From positions 1 to 7,152 of the forward strand of contig DLVS01000107.1 of NCBI GenBank assembly GCA_003445095.1: 7,152 nt of DNA, in the 5' to 3' direction. Source of the DNA: Verrucomicrobiales bacterium (lineage in GTDB: Bacteria > Verrucomicrobiota > Verrucomicrobiia > Limisphaerales > UBA9464). Below, one piece after another: positions 1 to 7,105 of the stretch (its first letter is position 1; the number at the start of each line of letters is the position of its first letter). The notes below the pieces were generated by a model. It had not been told where the DNA came from, did no database searches, and worked only from the letters and a program-made list of their open reading frames with translations. The translations under genes and the position numbers were made by a program.

Positions 1-2001
1 CTCCGATTCAGCACCGTTCGTTTTTTTGTTCAACAGGACGAGCAGGCTTCGTCGCGACAGAGACTCCGGAACCTGCTGTTACTCGCGCTCCGGCTCTTGA
101 TCCTCGCGCTGATCGTGTTCGCCTTTGCCCGGCCTTACCTGCCGGTCTCCACCGCCGCGGCGGGTGGCCAGCAACGACGCCAGGTGGTCCTCGTCCTAGA
201 CCGTTCGCTGAGTCTCCAAGCGACGGACACTGGGGGTGCTCGCTGGACCAAGGCGCGCCAGACCGCACGTGATCTTTTAGCCAAACTCAGTCCCGAAGAC
301 CGAGCGGCTTTAGTGACTTGCGCCACGAAAGCGACCGTGACTTCGGGGTTCTCCCAACCCTCCGTGGTGGCTCAACACCTGGGGAATCTCACTTCAGCGA
401 ATGGAGCGGCGGATCTCGCGGAGGGCCTGCGCGAGGCGGCCCGGTTGATTGCGCTCGGCGATCCACAGGTGCTGTCTTCGATCGTGGTCATCAGCGATCT
501 CCAACGGTCAGGAATCGGAAGCCCCAACACGGCGGCATTGCCGGTCGGACTTGAGGTGCGAGTGCTGCCTGTCGGCGACCTAACTGCACCCAATGTCGCC
601 GTTGCCGAACTCAATCTCGAACCAGCAGATGGTGTCGCGCCTCATGCCGTCATCGTTGACTACGGTGACCAGGACCTTCCCGCGCTGGAGGCCGAGCTCC
701 TGGTGGACGGAAAGCCGGTTTTAACACGAATGCTGGCGCTGAAGGCCGGAGCAACCACCAACCTCGACCTTTCGCTGCCGCGTTTGAAACCCGGCTGGCA
801 TAGCGCTGAGTTTCGGATTCGTCCGGGAGATTCTCTCGCGGCCGACGACGCTCGTTTCCAGACGGTCTTCGTTCCGGAGCCGATTCGGGTGCTGTTGGTG
901 GAAGGACGTCCCCGGACGCGTTCATTCGAGGAGCAGACGTTCTTCGTGGCGGCGGCGTTGGACCCTGCTTTCGGTACCACCAACGCGAGCGTTTCGCCCT
1001 TCTCGCTGCAAAAAATCGGTCCCGATACCTTGGTTAATGGACTTGCAGCCAAGCCTGGAGGAACCCGTCCCGCCGTGGTGGTGCTGCCGGCGCTGAAGTC
1101 GTTATCTAGTGAAGCGAAAAGGGCGCTGACGGAATTTGTCCAGAGTGGCGGCGGCCTCTTGCTCTTTGTCGGTGATGCCCATTCCGCGAATGGCTTCAAT
1201 TCCGATTTCAGTGGGCTTACGCCGGCCTCCTTAAAAACGATCGAAACCGTGGACGCCGAGTCGGCTTGGCACATCGGCGACCATGATTCGGCGAGTCCGT
1301 TGTTTGCGCCGTTTCGTCAGGCGAACAGCGGGAATCTCTCCTTGCCGCAATTTACCGGGCGTTTCACGGTCGGCACATCGGAAAAAGGTGCGGTGAGTGC
1401 GCGTTTCGAAGATGGAGTCCCCTTAATCATCGGGGGAGGGATCGGGCAGGGAAGAGTTTTGCTCGTGAACACTTCTGCCGACACGACCTGGAACGACTGG
1501 CCCAAGCACAAGACATTCGTCCCCTGGCTTCAGCAGGCAGTGCAATTTCTGACGGGCCAGTCCGCCGCAACACAGTCGCGGGCGGGCGAAAATGTGGAGG
1601 CTGGATCCGAAGCGCAACTTGAGCTGGGTGCTGGCGCGAAGAACGCAGCGTTCCGGCTGGTCGCGCCTGGTGGACAAAACTCTGCCGTCACCGCTGACGC
1701 CCAAGGTCGGCTCGACCTGAAGGCAATGGGTCCAGGTGTTTGGTCGTTACGCGACTCCACCGATCGGGAGCTTCGTCGTTTCAGTGTGAACGTACCGGCT
1801 TCCGAGGCCGATTTGGCCGCGCTGCGCCCCGGTGAGTTCCAGCAGCAGTTGGTCCGTGACGTGGCCCCAAGTTCGGCGGGCCTGACCGAAAATCTCTTCG
1901 GCCCAACGCACAATCAACGCGAGTTCTGGCGAATCCTTCTGCTGAGTGCGCTCGCCCTTTTGTTCATTGAAACGCTCTTCTCCAATCGTTCGTTCGCCTA
2001 A
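1..2001 (+). CDS. BatA-type VWA domain membrane protein with amidotransferase-like domain (5' partial)
   Basis: The reading frame is open from base 1, so the gene begins upstream; 666 residues are visible. A TTG at 97 lies inside the first membrane helix and is not the true start. Visible residues 1-23 (STVRFF, then an Arg-rich stretch) and the helix at about 24-43, ending in FARP, match the end of the BatA N-terminal domain; roughly 30 residues are probably missing. A VWA domain follows (about 60-190) with an intact MIDAS motif, DRSLS at 67-71, and the later Asp in VISD (166). A beta-rich linker containing DSLAADDARF leads to a glutamine-amidotransferase-like fold (about 295-530; RVLLVEG, then QSGGGLLLFVGD). 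The only visible cysteine (107) is in the VWA domain, so this fold has no catalytic thiol. An Ig-like segment and a C-terminal helix (about 643-660) finish the protein. It is probably an inner-membrane partner of a MoxR-type ATPase encoded upstream; that role is inferred from the family. Confidence 0.88.
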   Translation, partial: LRFSTVRFFVQQDEQASSRQRLRNLLLLALRLLILALIVFAFARPYLPVSTAAAGGQQRRQVVLVLDRSLSLQATDTGGARWTKARQTARDLLAKLSPEDRAALVTCATKATVTSGFSQPSVVAQHLGNLTSANGAADLAEGLREAARLIALGDPQVLSSIVVISDLQRSGIGSPNTAALPVGLEVRVLPVGDLTAPNVAVAELNLEPADGVAPHAVIVDYGDQDLPALEAELLVDGKPVLTRMLALKAGATTNLDLSLPRLKPGWHSAEFRIRPGDSLAADDARFQTVFVPEPIRVLLVEGRPRTRSFEEQTFFVAAALDPAFGTTNASVSPFSLQKIGPDTLVNGLAAKPGGTRPAVVVLPALKSLSSEAKRALTEFVQSGGGLLLFVGDAHSANGFNSDFSGLTPASLKTIETVDAESAWHIGDHDSASPLFAPFRQANSGNLSLPQFTGRFTVGTSEKGAVSARFEDGVPLIIGGGIGQGRVLLVNTSADTTWNDWPKHKTFVPWLQQAVQFLTGQSAATQSRAGENVEAGSEAQLELGAGAKNAAFRLVAPGGQNSAVTADAQGRLDLKAMGPGVWSLRDSTDRELRRFSVNVPASEADLAALRPGEFQQQLVRDVAPSSAGLTENLFGPTHNQREFWRILLLSALALLFIETLFSNRSFA

Positions 2002-2006
2002 AAGGA
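2002..2006 (+). promoter_or_regulatory. Shine-Dalgarno-like site for the second gene
   Basis: The bases AAGGA lie immediately after the TAA stop of the first gene and 4 nt before the ATG at 2011. The spacing is slightly short but usable. The 9-bp gap implies that the two genes are co-transcribed and probably translationally coupled. This site matters as a contrast, because the third gene has no such motif. Confidence 0.6.
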
Positions 2007-2010
2007 ATCT

Positions 2011-4641
2011 ATGAATACGCCTTCTCCCATCAGGGATCAGCTCGCTCTCGCTGGCCGCGCCAGAGATCACGCGGTCCGCCTCGCTACCGGCTTAACCGTC
2101 ATCGGACTCCTCGCCTTGGTGCTGCTGACGGTGGCTCTGGTGGATTACGGCCTCATCCTACCGGCGTCGGCGCGCTGGGCCGCCGTCGCCTTGATGGCCA
2201 TCGTTTTGATCGCCGGGCTCGGCCGGGTGATCTGGCTGCGGCGAAGACCAACGTCGCTCAAGGCGTCAGCCCTCGAAGTTGAGGCCGCGCGTCCGAGTGC
2301 GGGCTGCGAAGTGTCCACGGCCGCCGAGTATGCGACCGGCGAACGAAAGATTTCGCAGGAGTACGAACATGAACTCGTGGCGGCCCTCCAACAGCGTGCT
2401 TCGGCCACGGTCGCACAAACCTCCCTGCCCCACGGCCGACGGCTGATATTGCCGGCGCTGATCGTAGCTGGTGTCGTCGGCGCCCTGGGCGCCTTCCTCA
2501 TTTCGGCTCCGGCGGCCGGCACCGCGCTTAAACGAACCATGGCGCCTTGGTCCAAGGCCCCTTTCTCGCAAGTGAAAGTCACCCCAGGCGCGGCGGAGGT
2601 ACCGGTGGGACGCCCCTTGGAAATCGCCAGCGAGTTCAGCGGACGCCAGCCGGAACGAGCCGAGATTCAAATTCGCGAAGAGGGGCGGAACGAATGGACG
2701 AGCGTTCCACTGACCGCTTCCACCAACGGCAGCTTCCGCCACTTGATTCCGGCAGTGAACGCCTCCTTTGCCTACCGCGTGGTCGGACTCGATGCCGTCT
2801 CGGACGAATTCCCAGTGACCAGCTACGTGCCGCCGGACGTGAAGGACCTTCGCGTTCGGCTGCAGCCGCCCGCTTACACTGGGCTCAAGCCACTGGAACA
2901 AGCGACCGCCGATATCACGATCGTTCGAGGAAGCCAGGCTACCTTTCGCGTTACGCCGACCGTTCCGCTCTCCAAAGCGCAGCTCCGGTTTACCAATGGA
3001 ATGGTTCTCGAGCTCAAGCCTAACACCGCGCAGCAATGGGCCGCGCAACTTCCCGTGGTTAAGGACGACGAGTTTCGCTTCGAGTTGTTCGATGCCAAGG
3101 GCCGTCGCGGCGGAGACGAACAGGTTCACCACGTCACGGCCGTTCCCGATGCACCGCCCAAGGTTGATTTCACCACACCGGGACAAGACATTCGCGCGGC
3201 CGCCACCAACCGCGTCGCCCTCAAACTCACGGCGAGCGACGACTTCGGGTTGGCGGGTGTGAAAATCATTTATCATCGCCTCGGCGCACCCGAACAAGAG
3301 CTCGCGGCGGAGGTGACAGCGAAAAAAGACAATGAAGTCGAAGCCGAGGCGGAGCTCGATCTCTCGTTACTCAAGCTGCATGAATTTGAGCTTGTCGCCT
3401 ATCACGCCGAAGCGCGTGACAACAACACGCTCGACGGGCCGGGCATCGGCCATTCTCCCACGTATTTCATCGAGATCACGGATCTGGAGGCCGGGAAATG
3501 CTTGTCGCAGACCCAGGGCCAAAAGGTGAATCTGTTGGTGATCCAAAAGCAGATTATCGCCGATACGGCGGCCGTCGCGGCCAAGGCAACGGAGGATAAA
3601 TTCAAAGAACTCGCCGCCCGGCAGAAGGACGCCCTCGAGTTCGGCAAGATGTATCAGCAGGCACTCACCAAAACGGGTGCACCATTGCCGGCGCAGGGCG
3701 CGATGAACTCAGCCGTCGCTGCGATGGAAAAAGCGGTGACAGCGCTCCAGTCGCAGAAGCGTGAGGCGGCGCTCGCGCCGGAAGAATCGGCGTTGGCGAG
3801 CTTATATCAGGTCGTTGGCCTCATGCCGCAGTTGCAGAGCTTACCCACGGTGCCGCCTCCCGTCGCCCAGAAGTCTCCGACCAATAATCCGCCGGCATTG
3901 AACGTGGTTTTGGAAGCGATCAAGAAACAGAAGAAGGAACCGCCCAACCAGCAAGAGATGGCCCAAGCTTTGGCTCAAATTCAGGAGCTCAGACGTCAGC
4001 AGGCGGGCCTCAATGCCGCGGGACAAGATCCCGGCCGCAATTCGAGCGAAAGCCAAGCGACGAGCAATCCGTCGAAAAGCGCCGGCCAGAAGGGGAACGG
4101 ATCCAACGGCAAGGGTGAGAAAGGAACCGGCCAAAAGGGAAGCGGCCAAAAAGCGAGTGGGACCGGCGAGAAGGGACAGGGTGAAAAGCGTAACGGACAA
4201 AAAGGGAGCGGCGAGAAGCCGGAGCAAGAGTCCAAGCCGACGGAGAACCAGGAAAACAAAGAAGAGAACGAAAACCAGGACACGGAGCTAGCGAAGTTAG
4301 CGCCCAAGCAGGAACAACTCAGCAAGGAGGCCAAAGAGATCGCCGAACGCCTCGCCCGAGCCGCCGGCAAAGGTTCGCGACGCGGCCACGGTGCGGGACA
4401 ACGCATGAGCGATGCAGCGGCGAAGATGGGTCAAGCCGCCCAAGCCATGCGCAGCGGAAATAGCGAATTGGCCGGTACGGCAGGAGATCAGAGCGCCTCT
4501 TCCCTGGGTGCGGCCGCGGCGATGCTGGAAAGTCTGCTCTCCGGAAAACCCGAACTCTCCGATGTATCTGCCGAAGAGGCCCCAAAACAGTACGAAGGAG
4601 CTATCGCCGATTATTTCAAACGGCTTTCCCATGCCGAGTGA
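2011..4641 (+). CDS. Large membrane-anchored coiled-coil protein, DUF4175-like
   Basis: This 876-residue protein begins at an ATG preceded by AAGGA. Three predicted membrane helices lie near the N terminus (about 24-49, 54-75 and 145-166), the first two forming a hairpin. Beta-rich Ig-like segments follow (about 185-490), including LQPPAYTGLKP at 285-294, a Pro-Tyr-Thr-Gly motif that recurs in DUF4175-type proteins, and the ASDDFGLAGVKI stretch at 408-419. Residues about 495-670 are Ala/Gln/Lys-rich and probably helical or coiled-coil. A Gly/Lys/Gln/Glu/Asn-rich low-complexity stretch covers about 692-757, followed by more charged and Ala-rich helix. The ending YEGAIADYFKRLS resembles the C-terminal tail common in these proteins. 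It sits between two VWA proteins in one operon-like unit, so it may be the scaffold of that complex. No enzyme motif was seen. The family assignment is from remembered pattern similarity, and the function is unknown. Confidence 0.85.
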   Translation: MNTPSPIRDQLALAGRARDHAVRLATGLTVIGLLALVLLTVALVDYGLILPASARWAAVALMAIVLIAGLGRVIWLRRRPTSLKASALEVEAARPSAGCEVSTAAEYATGERKISQEYEHELVAALQQRASATVAQTSLPHGRRLILPALIVAGVVGALGAFLISAPAAGTALKRTMAPWSKAPFSQVKVTPGAAEVPVGRPLEIASEFSGRQPERAEIQIREEGRNEWTSVPLTASTNGSFRHLIPAVNASFAYRVVGLDAVSDEFPVTSYVPPDVKDLRVRLQPPAYTGLKPLEQATADITIVRGSQATFRVTPTVPLSKAQLRFTNGMVLELKPNTAQQWAAQLPVVKDDEFRFELFDAKGRRGGDEQVHHVTAVPDAPPKVDFTTPGQDIRAAATNRVALKLTASDDFGLAGVKIIYHRLGAPEQELAAEVTAKKDNEVEAEAELDLSLLKLHEFELVAYHAEARDNNTLDGPGIGHSPTYFIEITDLEAGKCLSQTQGQKVNLLVIQKQIIADTAAVAAKATEDKFKELAARQKDALEFGKMYQQALTKTGAPLPAQGAMNSAVAAMEKAVTALQSQKREAALAPEESALASLYQVVGLMPQLQSLPTVPPPVAQKSPTNNPPALNVVLEAIKKQKKEPPNQQEMAQALAQIQELRRQQAGLNAAGQDPGRNSSESQATSNPSKSAGQKGNGSNGKGEKGTGQKGSGQKASGTGEKGQGEKRNGQKGSGEKPEQESKPTENQENKEENENQDTELAKLAPKQEQLSKEAKEIAERLARAAGKGSRRGHGAGQRMSDAAAKMGQAAQAMRSGNSELAGTAGDQSASSLGAAAAMLESLLSGKPELSDVSAEEAPKQYEGAIADYFKRLSHAE
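4084..4221 (+). repeat. Degenerate Gly-Gln/Glu-Lys coding repeat (disordered linker)
   Basis: Within the second gene, residues 692-737 consist of imperfect copies of a 5-6 residue unit such as GQKGNG, GEKGTG, GQKGSG and GEKGQG. The DNA shows matching degenerate repeats of the type ggccaaaagggaagc. The stretch is strongly cationic, followed at about 738-757 by an acidic, Asn/Gln-rich segment. It is not a strict Gly-X-Y collagen repeat. It most likely forms a flexible linker between helical segments. Copy number may vary between strains through slippage, which is inference. Confidence 0.75.
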
Positions 4642-4661
4642 ACCTGCGGCTGTCTTTGGTC

Positions 4662-4799
4662 TTGGGGGGCGCGCCCGCCTTGGGCGCCTCGCCCGCCACA
4701 CCGCCGCGCGCAACTGCGAATTCGCCCGTAACGACTCCACACGTCTCTTGCGGACGGCGGGGCGCCGTCCGCTGCGCCCGGGGCGGGCGCGCTCCCCAA
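4662..4799. repeat. 138-bp GC-rich inverted-repeat element (REP-like or MITE-like)
   Basis: The outer arms 4662-4687 and 4774-4799 pair over 26 consecutive positions: 23 Watson-Crick pairs and 3 that are G-U in the + strand RNA (4668/4793, 4680/4781, 4681/4780). The arms begin TTGGGG and end CCCCAA. Pairing stops on both sides of the arms (4661/4800 and 4688/4773). The interior holds a perfect hairpin (4750-4772), a short palindrome gcgaattcgc (4716-4725) and a C-rich, G-poor strand. The left arm also contains the palindrome gggcgcgccc (4667-4676), so local folds could compete with the long stem. No direct target-site duplication is visible (left flank ttggtc, right flank ataatt). The sharp-ended arms in an intergenic site suggest a dispersed repeat moved by a transposase in trans, but copies elsewhere cannot be seen from one window. 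Confidence 0.72.
4750..4772. repeat. Perfect 10-bp hairpin inside the palindromic element
   Basis: The arm gcggacggcg (4750-4759) is exactly complementary to cgccgtccgc (4763-4772) around a GGG loop. Only one base (4773) separates it from the right outer arm, so in RNA the two stems could stack coaxially. No run of T follows on the + strand and none precedes it for the - strand, so it is not a classical rho-independent terminator. It may instead slow ribosomes, block exonucleases or be a recognition feature for a transposase. Confidence 0.8.
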
Positions 4800-4807
4800 A
4801 TAATTAA

Positions 4808-7105
4808 ATGACTCAGTTCACTTATCTGCCCGACTGGCGCTGGATCGCCGCCGTTGGTGTGGTAGCGCTGGCGACGGTGTTCCTGAGTTACCGATGGGCA
4901 CGTGGGCGAGCGGGCCAACCGGTCCGTTTATTTCTGACCTCAGTCCGTTGTGCGATTCTGGCGCTCTTAGCTGCCTGCCTTTTGGATCCCAATTGGGTCG
5001 AGAAAATCCAACACCAGCCCAAGGCTCGGATGGCCGTGCTGCTCGACACTTCGAGAAGCATGGGCACTCAAGACGTGCCGGGTGGCCGGTTGAAAGCGGG
5101 CAAAGACTGGGTCGAACAGCACGTCTTAAGTGACAAGCCTGCTAACCTCGAAGTGGGAGCCTTCCGTTTCGACCAGGTCGTGGCTTCAATGAAGGACTTC
5201 AACGCCGCCAGTCCGACCGGTTCCGTCACGGCTTTGGCGAATGCGCTGGAGACGCTCTTGGCCGCACCCGCCGACGATCCCCTCACGGGAGTCGTCCTCG
5301 TTTCGGATGGGATCGAAACGTCGTCGAAGGCACCGGAAGCGGTCGCCCGGCAGTTTCGCCAAAAGGGAATCCCCATCCACACCGTTACTACCGGCACCAC
5401 GAACGACCTGAAGGACATCGTCATCGAGAACGTTCAAGTGAAACGCGCCGTTCCCAATGAATCACCCACGCGGGTGACCCTGGCCCTTCGTTCAACCGGC
5501 TTCTCGAACCAAACTGTTTCCGTGGTTATCCGCCGGGACCGAGAGGCGCTCACGACCAAGGAGGTCCGGCTCAACGGCGCCGCTCAGCAGGTCGAGCTCG
5601 ACTTCACGCCACGTCAGCGCGGTTTCCAAGTTTATGAAGTCAGCGTGTCCCCGCAGAGGGACGAGTGGTTGGCGACCAATAACCGGCGGCAGTTCGGCCT
5701 CGAAGTCACTGACCCGACCCTTCGCGTGCTCTACATGGAGGGCACGCCGCAGCAGGACTCGAGTCCGATTCCAGAATGGAAGTACCTCAAAGACGCGCTG
5801 CAATCTGACAAAGACCTGAAGGTAACCGTGCTCTACCGACAGGTCGGCAACGGCGGGCAGTTTCTCAACACGGTCGATTCTGATCCCGAAACCGGCGACC
5901 GCATCTATCCCGTGGAACATCCCACCAAAGGTTTTCCGCGAACGTTGGCCGGCCTGCTCGAATACGACGTGGTGATTCACAGCGACATCAAGATTTCGTC
6001 GTTCACGCCCGACCAATTGCTGAATGTGTCAAAGCTCGTCGAACAGTTCGGCGGTGGATTTGTGATGATCGGCGGCAACTCCGCTTTCGGGAAGGGCGGC
6101 TACCATCGCACCGTGCTCGATCGCATCATTCCCGTGGCGATGGAGAGCAGCGACGATTCCGAAGCCCGGCCCATCCGCCTCCAAGTGCCGACGGCCGCGT
6201 GGACACATCCGCTCATCGCGTTCAGCGACGATCGCGCCGAGACCGTGCGAATCTGGACCGAAAAGTTTCCCACACTGTACGGCATGAACCGAGTCGAGCG
6301 TGCAAAACCCGGAGCCGTGGTGCTGGCGAAAGCGGACGACGGCAATGTGTTGATCGCGGTGCAGGAGATCGGCAAAGGACGCAGCATGGCGTTCACCTCG
6401 GATACCACGCGCACTTGGGGGCGTGATTTTGAAACGATCTGGGGTGAGGCGTCGGCCCCGGGACGAAGACTGACTGAATCAAACTCCGATAGCCGATATT
6501 ACCGTCAATTCTGGGTGAACGCCGTACGCTGGTTAGCCGCGGGCAAGGTCAGCAAAACGAACTCGGCGGTGACGCTGGAACTCGCTCAAGGTTACGCCCA
6601 GCCGGGCGAGTCGGTGAAGGCGAGTGTCAAAGTCAGGAATCCGCAGTTGCAGGAAATCGCCACTGCGGAAGTGTCGCTTCAATTCGCGGGCGCACCTCAG
6701 AGCAACGCGATCGTTCGCGCCCGTTACGACAGCGCGAGTCGAACGTACGAGGCGAACATTCCAGTGCCGTCCGCGGGCAGCCATGTTTTGGTTGCCTCTG
6801 CCACTCAGAGAGGTGTGAAGCTTGGAGAGGACCGACAATTGCTCGTGGGCGAATCTTCCGATCGAGAAATGGAGGATCTGCGGGCGCGCCCGGAATCAAT
6901 GGCCGCGATTGCGCGCGTTTCCGGCGGGCAGGCGTATCAGCTCGACTCCGCGCCCGCGGCACCCGGGGCGCTCTTCGCACAGGTTCCTCCCGGCACCGTT
7001 GAATACCGCCGCCGCCCACTGTGGGACAAACCGTGGTGGCTCGGAACGATCCTTGGGTTTCTAACCCTGGAGTGGGCGGTTCGCCGCTGGCGTGGTCTGG
7101 CATGA
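4808..7105 (+). CDS. VWA and amidotransferase-like membrane protein
   Basis: This 765-residue protein starts at an ATG directly after an A/T-rich octamer; no Shine-Dalgarno motif is visible. The start is supported by the protein, since a complete two-helix N terminus follows (about 12-28 and 43-60). The VWA domain (about 74-200) keeps the MIDAS motif DTSRS at 80-84 and VSDG with Asp167. An Ig-like domain follows (about 203-300), with DEWLATNNRRQF near its end. A glutamine-amidotransferase-like domain covers about 305-540 (RVLYMEG; EQFGGGFVMIGGNSAFGKGGY). The only cysteines, 48 and 57, lie in the second helix, so a cysteine-dependent amidotransferase reaction is excluded. A second beta domain (about 585-680), a short helical segment resembling the usual tail (SMAAIARVSGGQAYQL) and a final helix (about 743-758, WWLGTILGFLTLEW) complete it. 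Architecture parallels the first gene. It is probably an inner-membrane partner in the same complex; the exact role is unknown. Confidence 0.88.
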   Translation: MTQFTYLPDWRWIAAVGVVALATVFLSYRWARGRAGQPVRLFLTSVRCAILALLAACLLDPNWVEKIQHQPKARMAVLLDTSRSMGTQDVPGGRLKAGKDWVEQHVLSDKPANLEVGAFRFDQVVASMKDFNAASPTGSVTALANALETLLAAPADDPLTGVVLVSDGIETSSKAPEAVARQFRQKGIPIHTVTTGTTNDLKDIVIENVQVKRAVPNESPTRVTLALRSTGFSNQTVSVVIRRDREALTTKEVRLNGAAQQVELDFTPRQRGFQVYEVSVSPQRDEWLATNNRRQFGLEVTDPTLRVLYMEGTPQQDSSPIPEWKYLKDALQSDKDLKVTVLYRQVGNGGQFLNTVDSDPETGDRIYPVEHPTKGFPRTLAGLLEYDVVIHSDIKISSFTPDQLLNVSKLVEQFGGGFVMIGGNSAFGKGGYHRTVLDRIIPVAMESSDDSEARPIRLQVPTAAWTHPLIAFSDDRAETVRIWTEKFPTLYGMNRVERAKPGAVVLAKADDGNVLIAVQEIGKGRSMAFTSDTTRTWGRDFETIWGEASAPGRRLTESNSDSRYYRQFWVNAVRWLAAGKVSKTNSAVTLELAQGYAQPGESVKASVKVRNPQLQEIATAEVSLQFAGAPQSNAIVRARYDSASRTYEANIPVPSAGSHVLVASATQRGVKLGEDRQLLVGESSDREMEDLRARPESMAAIARVSGGQAYQLDSAPAAPGALFAQVPPGTVEYRRRPLWDKPWWLGTILGFLTLEWAVRRWRGLA

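Larger units (their letters stand above)
4642..4807. other. The only substantial intergenic gap, occupied by a palindromic element
   Basis: This 166-bp stretch separates the stop of the second gene from the start of the third. Apart from about 20 bases on the left and an A/T-rich octamer (ataattaa) on the right, it is filled by the inverted-repeat element at 4662-4799. I see no convincing -35/-10 promoter pair. I see no T-tract after either hairpin on either strand, so an intrinsic terminator is not supported. Confidence 0.8.

Noticed and set aside
660..1274. 204-codon - strand open frame
   Set aside because: It is a shadow of the first gene, which has clear domain matches in the same place. 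It shows no family resemblance.
97..2001. TTG at 97 as the start of the first gene
   Set aside because: The frame is open back to base 1 and encodes the matching BatA-type sequence. A start at 97 would cut the first membrane helix in half.
2266..3297. Long open frame on the - strand (343 codons)
   Set aside because: It lies wholly inside the second gene and has no recognisable domain. Such frames are expected opposite GC-rich coding DNA.
4013..4291. Lys/Arg-rich 92-codon frame resembling a histone H1-like protein
   Set aside because: It is the frameshifted reading of the Gly-Lys-Gln repeat in the second gene. Its basic composition follows from the aag/aaa/cgg-rich DNA, and no SD was seen.
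3841..4406. Hydrophobic or Pro/Phe/Leu-rich - strand frames that look membrane-like
   Set aside because: They are antisense readings of the Lys/Glu/Gln-rich coding repeat, which automatically give Leu/Phe/Pro-rich peptides.
4750..4807. Rho-independent terminator after the second gene
   Set aside because: The hairpin is strong, but no T-tract follows it (the next bases are tgcgcccggggc), and the next gene belongs to the same cluster.
4800..4807. A/T-rich octamer as a -10 promoter box
   Set aside because: It is immediately next to the start codon, and no -35 partner is recognisable within the GC-rich arm upstream.
4967..4978. Lipobox-like LAAC (Cys57) in the third protein
   Set aside because: It lies in a second membrane helix after an earlier one and too far from the N terminus for a normal lipoprotein signal. 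The match is probably chance.
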